DNA of 64,000 nt from Trileptium ribeirensis (GCA_030248225.1 JASANE010007453.1:1-64000); one strand, 5' to 3'. Shown: positions 1-12,600, counted from the stretch's first letter. Notes: generated by a model not told the origin, from the sequence alone. Program-made: numbers and translations.

Positions 1-299
1 GTGGTCTTTACTTCGTTCAGTTACGTATTGCTTGATATGATCAATTCAAGGTAATTAAAAGTAAATCCATGGTTAGTGTTCAAAGCAATTTTAATGTCCC
101 GCTAACTGGAGTTCAACATCATTTTTGATACTGCTTGCCTAGTTTTAGGATTATTACAGTTTTAAAATTCTTTTAAATATGTTAATAAATCAAAATCAGT
201 TCTTCCTCTTATTTTCCTACCTTCTCTAGTTCTTTTATTTTTCACTTTTTTAATATAAAAGATCATGAAATCTTGATTATTTTTCAAATTACACATTGT

Positions 300-637
300 A
301 GACCTCTTGTCGTCTACTTCAGCAAACTTGTCATTAAAACTGGAAAGTAATTTAGTTTTAAGACGTCCAATTCAAGATGATTCCCTGGATAGTCTATAGT
401 TATTAATATCATCTTTAAAAACATAACTCCCATCTATTTTTCAAATATTTGTACTCTCAAGTCGTGAACGCAACATCCACCAAAAGGATCACTTATGGTT
501 TTGCTTTCCCTATTGTTTCCTTGACAACAGAATTTCTATATTCCCTAAATCTATTCTTTAACTTCCTCTCGCTTTCGCCAACATATTGAATACCACATTT
601 ATTGCAAGTGATTAAATTAATTACGTTAATGTTGAGT
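300..637 (-). pseudogene. Penelope-like element fragment with GIY-YIG endonuclease domain
   Basis: The minus-strand translation gives ITCNKCGIQYVGESERKLKN followed by RFREYRN, the GIY-YIG core of Penelope-like retroelements. In another frame follow CVHDLRVQIFEK and YRLSRES with IGRLKTKL, the usual end of this domain. Stops and frameshifts interrupt it, so it is a relic. No reverse transcriptase part is visible; the element may continue outside the window. Confidence 0.7.
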
Positions 638-748
638 GATGTGTGCAACTAGACCCATCAGATTAAATTAATTACGTTAATGTTGAGTGATGTGTACCAC
701 ATTTATTGCAAGTGATTAAATTAATTACGTTAATGTTGAGTGATGTGT
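610..748. repeat. Triplicated 35-bp repeat
   Basis: GATTAAATTAATTACGTTAA followed by TGTTGAGTGATGTGT occurs at 610, 661 and 714, separated by partly shared spacers. It lies at the edge of the Penelope-like relic and looks like local duplication. Confidence 0.85.
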
Positions 749-1257
749 GCAACTATACCCGTCAAGAGTGCAATCGTAAATTTTGGATCTGTGTACAGAA
801 TATGCAGAGACGAATGTGGGGCTCGGTTGCGAGTAATAGCAATCAATTGTTCTGAGATTCTTAGCACCCGCTGAACATTTGAGGCTTGCATGGGACTACG
901 GGCCCTTGTTTCAGTTTGTGCGTTCATATTAAAAATTGGGTATTTTTTACATTTTGGACCACATCCCAAGGAAATAAAACTTGCGTTAAAGAATCAAATA
1001 AAGCTTGATTAGTAATGTTGAAATCGTTAATTTGAAAGAATGTTTCGTGAAATAGATTGCAATAAGACATACGATAGGTCCAGAATCTAGCAAGGTTGCG
1101 TATAATTTTTGTGTACTAAATTTTTGTTCACTGGCGAGCGTATAATACGCCGAATTATATGTAGATCTTGCCATATTTGCGCGCACACCTTCTAGTAATC
1201 CCAATTAACTATTTGCTTCATAAATTTACTATTCGAGTGTCAAAGAATAATTATTAT
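749..1257. other. Stretch with no recognised feature
   Basis: Mostly AT-rich DNA between the triplicated repeat and the SINE-like copy. Short open frames on the minus strand show no recognisable motif. Confidence 0.4.
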
Positions 1258-1375
1258 TCGCTGCGAGGTATCAAACCCCAAACGCTCGCGTAAAGTCATA
1301 TTTACTAACCGCTGAGCTATCTCGAAGCTATTGTTTCGATCCTTAAGGACTCTCGCAAAGCGAGCGAACAACAAC
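1258..1375 (-). repeat. tRNA-derived SINE-like copy 1
   Basis: Minus strand contains a box A-like TAGCTCAGCGGTTAGTA (1319-1303) and a box B-like GGTTTGATACC (1277-1267) at tRNA spacing. The acceptor stem pairs at only four of seven positions, so it is tRNA-like and not a functional tRNA. Flanking sequence CCTTAAGGA..TCTCGCAAAG is shared with a second copy at 37063-37165. Confidence 0.65.
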
Positions 1376-1680
1376 ACCTTTGCAGTATTCGCCGAATAGT
1401 TAGTACAACAGTCAAACACAATGTGCTGTTATGGAACAACTTTAGGCGTTAAATGTTAAACATGGGGCTTACTAAATTTTGATGAACCCTTTACTACTGT
1501 TGGGCATCAGGCGATTTGAAGCCGAACGGCCGCTCAACGGCTGGGCGACAGCAAATGGACGGTTAACTGCCAAGTAGCTTCGCTTAATGCGATATTAATT
1601 TAATATGCGTGAATACTTCATCAGCAATTGTTTAAAAATCGGTTCGTATCAAAAAGCGGTATTACGCAAGGTAATACGGC

Positions 1681-1965
1681 TAGTACCGAACATCGTCCCT
1701 GCTGATTATAAAAAACTATACTATATTGGGTGCTAGGTAAAGGCCAGCTTTGAGGCCTATCATTATAAATTAGCGGATATATATTACTTTAATAAGGATA
1801 TATCATATTCTTAAATATGACAAGATGGTACTAACTCGGTCCATAATAGCAAGCACCGAACTTCGCGCCTAGGCCGACTATATCAAGATTGTACAGTATT
1901 TGGTGCTAGGCGAAGGCTAGCTTTGAAGTGTATAATTAAACATTGACGATATATATAGTACTAGG
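1681..1965. repeat. Diverged tandem duplication, about 170-bp period
   Basis: ACCGAACATCG..TTGGGTGCTAGGTAAAGGCCAGCTTTGAGG near 1684 recurs as ACCGAACTTCG..TTTGGTGCTAGGCGAAGGCTAGCTTTGAAG near 1855. Both are followed by AT-rich TATAATTA/ATATATA sequence. No coding signal. Confidence 0.7.
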
Positions 1966-2575
1966 ACCAGTTCTGGCCCTAAGGGATCCCAGCTGCACCA
2001 CCATTTTCCTAGTGTGGTGCCCGGACAACCCCGGCTTCAACGACTCCCCGGAGAACCGCTAGTTGACCTAAGCGAATCGCTTAACTTAGCAGGCTGCCGT
2101 CGGGTTTACCAGGGTGTTCGTCCTGAACCATACTCAGGCCCACGTGTATAATGGTATGGAGGTCCCCCTGAGGGAGGGTCGGCCCTTAAGCCTGCTCACA
2201 GGTGGTAAGGCTGACCCACCTTTCCCTCATTAACTTAAAATCCCCCAGGACCTTAAGTTTCTAAATCCTATTACGTTCCCAAATTCTATTATCCTATGTA
2301 CGGGCGTTCCCACTTAATGGTCTCCTCGTGAACGCAGTCTGAACCTTTGTGGATACGTGGTAGCACTAAGGCACTGGGGAGCTGTGGTAAATCTTAGGAG
2401 GGGCTGTCGCAATTCTGTGCATTCACTGAACCAGACCTAGCAGTGTCCTACGGCAATAGGGTTTGCTCATCCTTTCCCTATCAAGAGCGAGTATTACGCA
2501 CGCTCTTCTCCTACGTAAACTTCTAATTTAGTACAAGTACCAGGCTACCATATAGCCTGGCATCGGTAAAATTGA
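1966..2575. mobile_element. GC-rich block, probable retroelement UTR or non-coding element
   Basis: About 600 bp of much higher GC than the surroundings with sharp edges, directly after the duplicated AT-rich repeat. It has short hairpins, for example CCAGGCTA..TAGCCTGG near 2550, and no open frame. Composition suggests an inserted element; the family was not recognised. Confidence 0.35.
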
Positions 2576-4735
2576 CATAGATTTTTATTTATTTTTTAAC
2601 CAAGTTACGTATCGCCTAGACATCTAACACACACCGATACGGTTTATTACTCCGCGAAATGTTGCAGCCAAAACACAATATTCGTACAATTTCGGGCACG
2701 CGTACAGCTATATATTGTTAATACACAGCGCCGCGCAAGACGCCAGGAAAGGTGTCCTTGATATGATGAAAATCCGTATCAATTTTGCGAAGTTTTGATG
2801 AACGGCAGCAGGATTTTCCTGGGGATTCGGTTAACGAAAACGTAATATTTGCCCAAAGTTTTTTCTGCCAAAGAACGTACATTTTTTCAAAGTTTAAACA
2901 CGGCGAACACGGATCGCCCTCAAACAAGATTCCTAACCTTGTAAATTTGGTCTTTTCCTTTTTACGCATCGCGGTGCCATCATCAGCATGCTTGTGAGCA
3001 GTTGGCCTTACGAACGCCCTGCGTTCAACTGCACACGCTTCTTACAGACTGGAGTCGCCCGCGAACATTTCGCCACTCTCGCACACTAATGCTTTAATTT
3101 ATATCCGAAACTGATTTACACTGCGACAGATGAGAGGCTAGCAGCGATACAGGGGTCAGGAAGCCAAGAGCGCGTCTCCCAAAAATAGGCGACTTTGCCT
3201 GCCTTCTGCGCGGTCAGACGCTAAAGTATAATTTCGACGAAGATCTCTGCCGTGGAGGCACGGTGAGAGAGTCGACGTCCAAATATTGATTTTTATTGCA
3301 TTTCGAGCTTTAGGTGCAGCGAGCTCTCTTTTTTGAAATCTCAAGCGCGCAGCGGCTCAATGACAAGGCAGTGACTTAAGCTTTTGTATCTCGCAACGCC
3401 CGCGGTCGACTTTAATTCTTCCCTGCTTTACACGCTCCACTGGCATCTCATGCCAGTTTTATCCTTGCCCTGGTCCGTAGTCATTTGTATCGCTCGACCA
3501 CTACATTTTATTTCGAGGATTTTCTCACTGAAAAGAAACCCAACGCTACGAGTGCTGAGCGTTCCGGTAATAGGGCTTAGTAGAACACGTCTCGTGCAAA
3601 TCACTATGGCCTGTCTTCACTCCTACTTGACCCAAAATCTCACTTCTATTTCATCAAAATTTGTTTCGGTGCATCCTATATTTTCATCGCAGCTGAAGCC
3701 AGTCGCGCGTCACCGTCATTAGAAGGATCTTACAACTCACATGTTGCAAATTCATACATTCGCCGGATTCATTGATTTGGGGGACCTTTGGTGCTGCAAA
3801 ACCGCGACGGTGATCGTGACTACCTCCATGTTCGTGATTCTCTGTTACCTTCTCTCTGATACACGAGTAAAATTTTCCAGTTTTTTCAATTCTCTCGCTA
3901 AAAAGAAAATCCCTAAACTAAATTTTGTAAAATAAAAACACATCGGACCAAGGAGAAAATCAAAAGCAAGAGGTCCGATAAACAGGGAACCAGTCGAGAA
4001 TACAAGCGCCTCAGAATTTGTGAATAATTTTGTCGATTTTAAAATTTTGTCGGGGCACCACATTTACGGGCGCGCGGAGCATCCCTCGGACACTCCAACG
4101 CCCGCAAAGGCGGCCCTTGCGTGCACCGAAAATCACGAAGTCAAAAATGCCAGGTGAGGCCCTCCACCGTAGCTGCACGACGGTGCACCTCCCTGGACAG
4201 AACAAAAACCAAAAAGCGAAACGGCTAAAGCAAATCAAATAAAATGATCTGCTGGCGACAACCGCCAAAAGACCCTAATGCATGTGAGGTTCTATCTCAA
4301 CTGGCTCCAATGGTAGAACGGGTAGCCTGCTTTTATACTGTCTATTTACAATCCCTTTTCTATCGGTTTCACTCTTGTTCCGTATTTTCACTCCTAAAAT
4401 TGCTGATACCATACGAAAAGTCAAAGCTTTAAATAAAACAACATAATGGCAATACAAAATAACATAATATGTATATGCGCCATATTCCCGGTAACACCCC
4501 TGCAAACGACTGCAGAACAACGTGTAGACAACGACAGCTCAGAGCGGCACAGACGAAAGCTTTTACAGTTTGTGTGGGCACTGGCCGAAACGTGCCACAA
4601 GAGCACAAACAACATAAACCTCGCGCTGATCGGCGCGACGTTTACAAAAAGAAATAATATACCAGCGCTCTAGGTGCTTGGAATCAATAGGGATTTTGAC
4701 ATGTTTTTAGAGATCTTTAGTTGAACGAAAAGAAG
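2576..4735. other. Stretch without a recognised gene
   Basis: Contains several open frames of 60-112 codons on both strands (for example 2718-2969 minus and 3384-3722 plus) with moderate GC. None shows a domain motif, signal or splice pattern I can support. Could hold decayed element or unrecognised exon sequence. Confidence 0.3.
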
Positions 4736-5130
4736 TAGGCGGCCAGGGCTGGATCATGTCCATGTCCTGACTGGTCGCCTGCGATGAAAAGAGAAATTTT
4801 AACCTAGGTGTAAATAGGAGGCGCGGTAGACGCCGTTTTATGTCTCAGAAGCAGCACAATTTTGTGTCCGATGGCGTTAGTCCGGATCCTGAGTGGACCC
4901 ATGGGGGTGGGTGGCCCCGGTTTTCAGTAAGATTGGTAGTATGAGGGGCTGTTTAGGTGTGTGGCTCCAAAAACTGGGGAGTTGTAGTCATTTTTGTTGT
5001 GAGTTGAGGTCTTGAAAATTGGGTATTTAAACGCCCCGTTGGGGGGTCCCTAAGCGCTTACGGGTGGGAGATAGGCTGGCCCACGTACATGATTTCGTAG
5101 CCCTAGATGCCCCTATTGATAACTTGGTAA
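4736..5130. mobile_element. Second GC-rich block
   Basis: Compositionally distinct G-rich stretch (runs such as ATGGGGGTGGGTGGCCCC) between AT-rich flanks, without coding potential. Possibly an untranslated part of a retroelement. Not identified. Confidence 0.3.
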
Positions 5131-5876
5131 CCCTAGGTTACCCTAATTTCAAAAATAATCCAAAATTTGCGGGTTTGTCGACCCAGATAAAACGATCATC
5201 CGGTCGAATTGTACCGACCCTACCTATTGACCGATTAACATAATAAATCATATTCACACTCGCACATACCAGGACGGGTCTCCAAGATTGAAATTGCCAC
5301 CAAAAGGTCTTGGCCCAATTTTTTATAAAAATTCTGTGCACTGCCCCGACCCGTCCTGATACGTAGCATACATTACATATTATACATTAAACGCACTGAA
5401 CACAATATTTATTGAAAACTGTGCGCACAGGGATCGGCTGTAAGGCACTGAAATAGTAATTGAAATGATCTATGATCTAACCCATGTTCCCGACCCATCC
5501 GATTTTTCTATTATACCTTTTTAGATTATCTATTATAATAGACCCTTTTCTATTATACAGCACTAGTATTTTGATAATAGGCAACGTCGTTGTACGTTAT
5601 AGCATTGAGGGGTCTTCCGGATACCTCTAAGAATATTCCAGTGCGGCGCGAAAATCACCCCGCGCACCTCGGGCGGATGGAGCGTGATCATCCCAATACA
5701 TCACAGTAACAATGCAGTTTTATTTTATAGCGACAATGAATTATACACCACTTAAGGTCAAGATCACGCTTCACCGGTATCCGATTGCCCTTTCTATTGA
5801 AATTTGACCCATTTTTGTATTGGGTTGAATATACGTAAAATTCCCAAAAGCTCGGGCTGTTGCATATTGCTCGGGT

Positions 5877-6305
5877 CTTTCGGTTATCCCTTCAAAGCCG
5901 GAATTTAGTCAATTATAAAGGTACAGATAAAATTTTGGTACCAATGGATTCAGCTCGATGAGCTGGTTCAGAAAATACCCACATCCCTGACAAATTTTTT
6001 TCGATTGTTGAGGTCCCAATGGTCCCCTCGGGAACCCAAATTTTTTTATTCGGAACATGGTAGAACTGGGCCTGATGAGACAAGTCGATTGGTGTGTGAT
6101 TTATCGAAATCTACCATACCGGTAGAAAGTTATGAAGGCCCAAGTAACCTTGAGGGGCCGTACGTTTAACATTAGAAAAATGATGTGGGTAAGTAACATG
6201 GGTATTTTCTGAACCAACTCATCGAGCTAAATCGAATGGTACCAAAAGTTTATCTGTACCTTTAAAATTGACGGAATTCAGGCTGGGGGTAACCGAAAAA
6301 CCCCT
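5877..6305. mobile_element. Foldback element copy 1, inverted arms about 100 bp
   Basis: The left arm (CGGTTATCCC..AAAGGTACAGAT..TTGGTACCAATGGATTC..GAAAATACCC) is repeated inverted at 6201-6305 (GGGTATTTTC..GAATGGTACCAAAA..GTACCTTT..GGTAACCG). The middle contains CTGATGAGACAAG and CGGTAGAAAGTTATG, shared with the copy at 18.7-19.4 kb. Confidence 0.75.
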
Positions 6306-6550
6306 ATTACTTTAATAATAAACATATAATGGTATGTTATATGTTTAAAGATGGTCCCTACTATCTCGGTACAAGATCCTTGCATGTTATTTATACAGGA
6401 TTATAGATGCATGAAGAAATCCCAGTATTGTTGTCAAACAGCTGTAGGCGTTAAAGGTGAACATCGACTATTGTGATATAGCGCTTTTGGAACTTAAACC
6501 GCGTATGCTTACCTCGAATGTTACATGATGTTTGAGCCCACCAACTACAT

Positions 6551-6891
6551 AGAAATATGAAGTCAGCAAGTGAAATAAACCCGTTAAAAGAAATATGAAG
6601 CAGCCCAGTGAAATAAACCCGTTTCAAGAAATATGAAGCAGCTCAGTGAAATAAACCCGTTTCAAGAAATATGAAGCAGCTCAGTGAAATAAACCCGTTT
6701 CAAGAAATATGAAGCAGCTCAGTGAAATAAACCCGTTTCAAGAAATATGAAGCAGCTCAGTGAAATAAACCCGTTTCAAGAAATATGAAGCAGCGCAGTG
6801 AAATAAACCCGTTTCAAGAAATATGAAGCAGCTCAGTGAAATAAACCCGTTTCAAGAAATATAAAGCAGCTCAGTGAAATAAATCCGTTTC
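6551..6891. repeat. 38-bp minisatellite, nine units
   Basis: Nine head-to-tail copies of a 38-bp unit containing AGAAATATGAAGCAGCTCAG and TGAAATAAACCCGTTTC. Central copies are nearly identical; the first and last are diverged. No spacer sequences, so it is not a CRISPR array. Confidence 0.97.
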
Positions 6892-7164
6892 AAATTTTAT
6901 TATAAAATTAGTTACATATATATTTTATTAAATTATCGTTTCATATCTTACAACTAAAGCAATATCACATCTTATCGAATAGATAGCAAGTTATATGTGA
7001 AATAGTTCGCAAATTGTTTGTATTAAGTTGTTCAAAAAGATACTGAACTCATTCGTAACCTTTTCTTTGTTTACATTTACTCGAATTAACTGAAACTTTT
7101 GTTTGCATGTTATAGAAATTAACGGATTTAATATAATATATGGAATATTCAAGAATGCATGCAT

Positions 7165-8815
7165 TCACTGCATTGAAAAGACTTCACCAATTTTAGTCAA
7201 CCATTCAGCTTTACGTTTCGCATTCATTAGCGGACAAAAATGGTAGTGAAATTTCACCATGATGCCCAGCACATACTTGAATATGTTCTTCTTTATGTTT
7301 CTGACGCGGCTACAGATCCAGGAACCGGCGAAGTTGTGGGCAAAATAGAATGTTATAAAGTCAACAAATTGATGGAAGCTACGGTAATTTCGCAAGCGAA
7401 ACAAGCAGAACCACCGGTTTAGACTAATCTCTTGCTTACTGCCACGATATACATACAACCGGGCGCCAAAATCAATGTTTTGTGTATCTTCGCTACGAAG
7501 CCAGATATGTGTGAAATTAATAAGTTGACTATCATAATGATTTGGAGACATGAAATGAGTCTGATTGGCTCTTAGTAGACCACTCAGTAAGAAAAGTTTC
7601 CGCCTCGGTCAAAAATTTTCCAAAGCTCAGTCGTTGATGCAATGCAAAGTATTATGTTCCTGAATTTTTAAATTTATAGATTCGTCATTATATTAGTGGA
7701 AGGGTAATGTAAACCAGTAATCTTCGCACCAGTAACATAAATTATCAATCGATTGTTTCTTAAAGTATGAGAAGAAATTATATATTATTTCATTATCAGT
7801 ATACCCCATTTAGCGATTAACAATTCCGCTACCACATGGAATAAATCAATCAAAGGCAGCAAACGTGAATTTGCATTCAGATCGTTTCAAACATGTCTTG
7901 TAAACTAGTTCCCTGTATTTTTCTTAAGTGACGCAACCACGTGGGCCCAACACATTAAACGTGTAGTACCAGGCAAACTATGTTTCACCGCTACACTGAT
8001 TGCGCGGTTTCCGTCAGCCAAAACGTAATCAGAAGCCAGCATACCCAGACCAAGTAGTTCAAATACAACGCTGATAATACTGAATAATTCCATAAATGTA
8101 TCCGTGCATTCGTCTGATGAAACTATACAATTTCTGTTGGACGAAACGGGCGAAAGAGGCCTGATATACCTGTTACCAACAAAGAACAATCATTCGATAA
8201 CACCTTGTAAGTGCAGTCGATTTGTACAATATTACGACAGCATAACCGTTTGAATAAAAAAGGCTTCGTCAAAATATGAACAAGTCATCTATTCCATTGC
8301 AGCGGTAGCTAGGTGGAACAAGCGTCTGATAAGGATCGACAGAAACAGCGCTATTATTGAACACCATACTTCAAAGTCTGACGCGTTCAAGTTTGCAGAA
8401 AATTTAGATGTGTGACGACAGTAACAAACAAAACTCTGCAGCTGTTTTCTAGGGGGAACTGCTAATCCTTTACCGACTAAGTTTCGTGTAATGACCTGCT
8501 TACTGGACCGCAAACTGGCGTAAATCTTCCCCTTATTTCGAACAGCGTCAACAGAACCTTGGGCAACTGGACTCGCTCCATCATGTCCATATACTACTTT
8601 TGCATAAGCCTTGTATTTACCATCTACGCTCATGTCGGAAACCATGGTAAATTTGCACTGTGGTCACTTGCAGTAATGTCGACATCGATAATACAGCTTT
8701 CCGCCACAAAGTTTCGATCTAACATAATTCAATTTATATTTTTGAACATCCGAAAATGTTTCGGAGTTACGAACTCCATTCTTCGCAAAAACCGTGAGAC
8801 GGTGAGGACAAATCT
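7165..8815 (-). pseudogene. MULE (Mutator-like) transposase relic
   Basis: Minus-strand pieces follow MULE order. An N-terminal FLYWCH/GCM-like zinc-finger region has KLYYRCRHYCK, a stop, PQCKFTM and VVYGHDG. Then come PPRKQLQSF, the DDE-domain start VQIDCTYKVLSND, a frameshift, TDTFMELFSIIS, and LADGNRAISVAVKHSLPGTT with MCWAHV. A degraded SWIM-like end, KYVLGIMVKFHY..NAK, lies near 7250. At least one in-frame stop and two frame changes make it inactive. It sits downstream of gene B on the same strand. Terminal inverted repeats were not found by eye. Confidence 0.75.
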
Positions 8816-9076
8816 CAAGGTATTTATGTTTTAACTTTATTGTGCGCCTGACTGACTAAGCATGACATTACATGAGATGATCTTGTTTTGCATAATTTGT
8901 GAACGATGATAGATGACAACATGTCAATCGTATTATATCGTCTCTAGAACATCCGCTTAGATATGATTTATCACAAATTTTCAAACAACTTAAGCATTTC
9001 TTTCGAACAGTTTAATATATTCTCAAATTAAGAGTCTCAATTCAGATAAGTTTGCCACGTTATGTTTTACAAATAT

Positions 9077-9182
9077 GATTGCACACTCATTATGAATTAG
9101 GTATTTTATGAAAACATGGTGCATGTCGGATTGCACACTCATTGTGAATTAGGTATTTTATGAAAACATGGTGTATATCGGA
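9077..9182. repeat. 52-bp direct duplication
   Basis: GATTGCACACTCATTRTGAA followed by TTAGGTATTTTATGAAAACA is present twice in tandem, with a few substitutions. Confidence 0.9.
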
Positions 9183-9561
9183 TAGTTTTCTAATAAAGTT
9201 GTTTTTGACGACTGCATGCTTACTTTATTCGACAAATATAATAACTTCACGCAGTGTACCTTTTCGGCAGCGCTGGCGATTGTGTGAGACAATCTGGTGT
9301 TAAATTAAGTTAGAGTATTTCAGCGTCAGCCAAAGCCATTAATTTTTGAAGCATTTTTGAACAAAAAAGCCAAGGTGTAGTTCCATTTTTTCACTAAGAT
9401 GCTTTTTTTAATTTCAAAGAACTATTAAAATTCGCGTTTTAACTAAATCGACAAAAATTTAGAATTTTGATACCTTTACGCCAAGGGATGCGCAATATGT
9501 ATTAATTATGCAATATTATTAGTGAGTGAACAAATCGTTTTCTAAATCAACAGTCCAAATT

Positions 9562-9617
9562 CTATTTCGTAAGGCGTCGTTTGTCCACCGGCTTTGTTGA
9601 TAGCGTCGGCTGTTCTG
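9562..9617 (-). CDS. Gene B candidate terminal exon
   Basis: 56 nt. A weak acceptor (TATCTTAAG) is followed by 17 codons, [17 protein letters not shown], and a TAG. Two nt complete the split codon left by exon 11, so the frame fits. The peptide is short and basic. No transcript evidence is available and other terminal exons between 9.6 and 11.1 kb are possible. An AATAAA lies at about 9224-9229. Confidence 0.4.
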
Positions 9618-12600
9618 CTTAAGATAAAATAATATTATGGCGTTATAGACAAAAATATGTGACTGTAATCATCGTATACTTACAATTATCCCGGTACACG
9701 TATTCTTAATGATAAAACTTAGTCCAGGGATGTTCTGAGGGCGGGAGCCCAGGCTTATGTATGTACTCTAAGGCTCATATAAGAATCTAAAAGCTTCGGA
9801 TACAGTGTAATCTGAGTGTACCGAAAACAACATGGCATGCATTACATTTAGGTCATTCAGAATACTTTAGTCGTCGTACTAACTGGACCATAATTTGGAA
9901 TCTAGAGACATATCGACAGTAATATTCATTTTACGCGGAACCTTATGACAGATTCGCACCCAGCACGCCGAACAGGTATATAAAACAAGTCTTTCAGGCA
10001 GCGACTAAACTTCATATTTTTACCATATGTTAATCATACATAATGATGATGGTGCCATGGCGTCCCACGTGTTGCGTGCACAATGATAGGTCACCCAGAA
10101 CGAATGTATATGTTCGTTTCGCTATTGTTATAATCATATAAGGCTGTCTTCCACGCGTATCAAAATGACAAAAATCTAAACTTAATAAAACACAGCAAAA
10201 TATTACAGATATAAACGTTCAGCCGGCAATGGTAGCGAGGACCAACATTGGTGTCGTGTATTATAAAACCTGCATGGGTTAGCACGAATCTGACGACACC
10301 TGCGCAGATATATTATAAACTATTGTTGCAGCATCAAAGTTCGTTCACAAATGTGGTTACCCACATACATCCTGGACAAGTAAAACACAAAAAAACGCCA
10401 AAAGGTGTAAAAATTCTATCATGTTTCACAGATTCAAGTTCTACATATTAAGCGGGTCCAGAAAATTGCAGTCAAATCATTTGCCCATGGTTATATATCT
10501 ATGTCATCACTTCGAATGTGTTGGCGGAGAGATATGTATAACCAAAACTATTTTATGGCCCTAAACAACCCGAATGGCACCAGCCAGCAAGTTGTGCCTA
10601 GTCGATTTGGTGTATCTTTATAGAGTCGCAATTCACGAAAACGCATATAATAAAAATTTATAATGTAACCTAAAGAATAAGCATAAATTTTCACTAATCA
10701 CTACAATATCGGTAGATGAGTTTGAAGTTAATATTAATGAAACGGACCGAGCTAAGAGAGCGGAGTTTCTGCCTAGGTAAAAACCGTAATAATTTCGTTT
10801 TTGTCCGTCTGTGGAGATCGTAACTCATCACCGGGTGGACCTTCCCAAATTTTTTATTTGATCAGAACTTCAGCCTATTTGTGCCCTTGCATTTGACGCT
10901 AACCCCGCCGACCACATCTTCCAGGTTCAAATGAACCCTAATGGGGTCAACAGTCACATTTTTCTTGAAATCTATCTTTCGCCACTTATATTTCAATACA
11001 GAAGCTTCGCATGAGCGACAACTTTGCTGTTCATAGTTTTTTGTTACGCGACTCTCTGGGCCGCTATGGGTCCAAAAATATGGTATGCCGACCCATTTTC
11101 ACATACCATTTTTAAATTCGAAAATAATAAGTATAATAAGAATATTAATTCGTTGTGTACTTAGATATCATCATCTGATGCTGCACCGTTATTAATAGAT
11201 TCCACCATGGCAAATTAGTTGACAGCCTTGTGGAACTACAACTCCCTTGCCTATACTATGATACGATCCGCTTATAACAATAATAATCCATTATGTACTT
11301 ACATGTCATCATCTGATGCTGCACCAGCTGTTTATAGATTCCATCTTCGCAAATTAGCTGATCGTGAGAGCCTTGCTGAACCACAACTCCCTTGTCTATT
11401 ACTATGATACGATCCGCTTTTTTAACCGTGCTCAATCGATGGGCAATCAGCAATACCGTACGACCGGTCAGATTATTATAAATCGCCTGTTGCACCTAAA
11501 ATATAATCAATCCTCTTTCTCATTGAAAAAAATCTCATCAAGTCTGTCAAAATTGTTACATTTTGAAAGGCCCAGTCGAGTTCAAGAGTTGGTTCGGTGT
11601 TAAAACGCTAGCAAATATAGCATGGGAGCAGAAAGTAAGTTACAAAATGAATATTACTTCAAAAACTATTTTTATCAAGACCTCGGATTTGGCAGCAATA
11701 AGGTACTACTGCTATAAATTACGTAAAGTATATTCCAACAATAACCGCTGCTCGCTCGATATTTGGTCAACGTTCAATACCTGATCGAAACATGTTATAG
11801 TACTACTGCTAGTTCGACGCTGGCTTGACCGAAATGTGATAGTCATTTTTGGCGCGTAAAATTTTATCGAACTCTGCAAAAACCGCTTATTATGCTTTGT
11901 TAACCAATGGTACGAAGCGACGCCTGCAGACGGTTAAGAAACCACGAGGGTGTAACTGATAAATATGACGAAATCATTCCTTGAGATCCTTTCAGCCAAA
12001 ACAGCCAACAATAACTTTCCATATTTTCAGTGATTTGTTCTCAATCAGTAGCAGCACTGTAGTCGTCCAATTCTCGACTGCTTTACGATGCTCATTAATA
12101 AACTCTGAAATAATGGTGTTATGAACAGATCACACACGTATTGCTAAATTAATAGCAAGCTGACGCTAGAATAGCGTAATATACTTCAATATCTAATATA
12201 ATATTCATTTTAAAACATATATTCATATAAAGTACTCGCGAGAAATGAGTGTCACTTTGTGAAAGAACGAACATCGAACAGAATTTGAACGAGAATTATT
12301 TCTTCTAGAACAATACTCGAACATTGTTCGAATTAACTCCGAACAGTTCTCGAACAAATTTAAAAAGCGTTACAAAATTTCGAACACGTTTCGAAACATT
12401 TGAAACAAATTGTTGAAATTGTCGACCAATCATAGAACGAATTTCCAACGAACATCGTTCAAACAATATTCATTTCTGCGGAATGCTGTAGTACGGTCAG
12501 AATTAAAAGCATATTTTTCGCGAAATTCAAGAAAATCCGCGAATTGTTATCAGTTGTTAAGTTGCTATTAGCGATGTTTTCCGCGAATGATTTGCGAAAA

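Noticed and set aside
1258..1335. A functional tRNA gene on the minus strand.
   Set aside because: The acceptor stem pairs at only four of seven positions and the T-arm is non-standard; a tRNA-derived repeat explains it better.
3384..3722. 112-codon plus-strand open frame.
   Set aside because: No motif, no supporting splice sites and no homologous pattern; could arise by chance in this moderate-GC stretch.
6070..6150. Hammerhead ribozyme: CTGATGAG..CGAAA with a possible stem II, followed by a TCTACC/GGTAGA hairpin.
   Set aside because: The required U-H cleavage site after stem III is absent, stem II has a mismatch, and the related element at 19.15-19.21 kb does not preserve stem III.
6551..6891. 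Regular repeats that could be taken for CRISPR.
   Set aside because: Units are directly adjacent without unique spacers, and the genome is eukaryotic.
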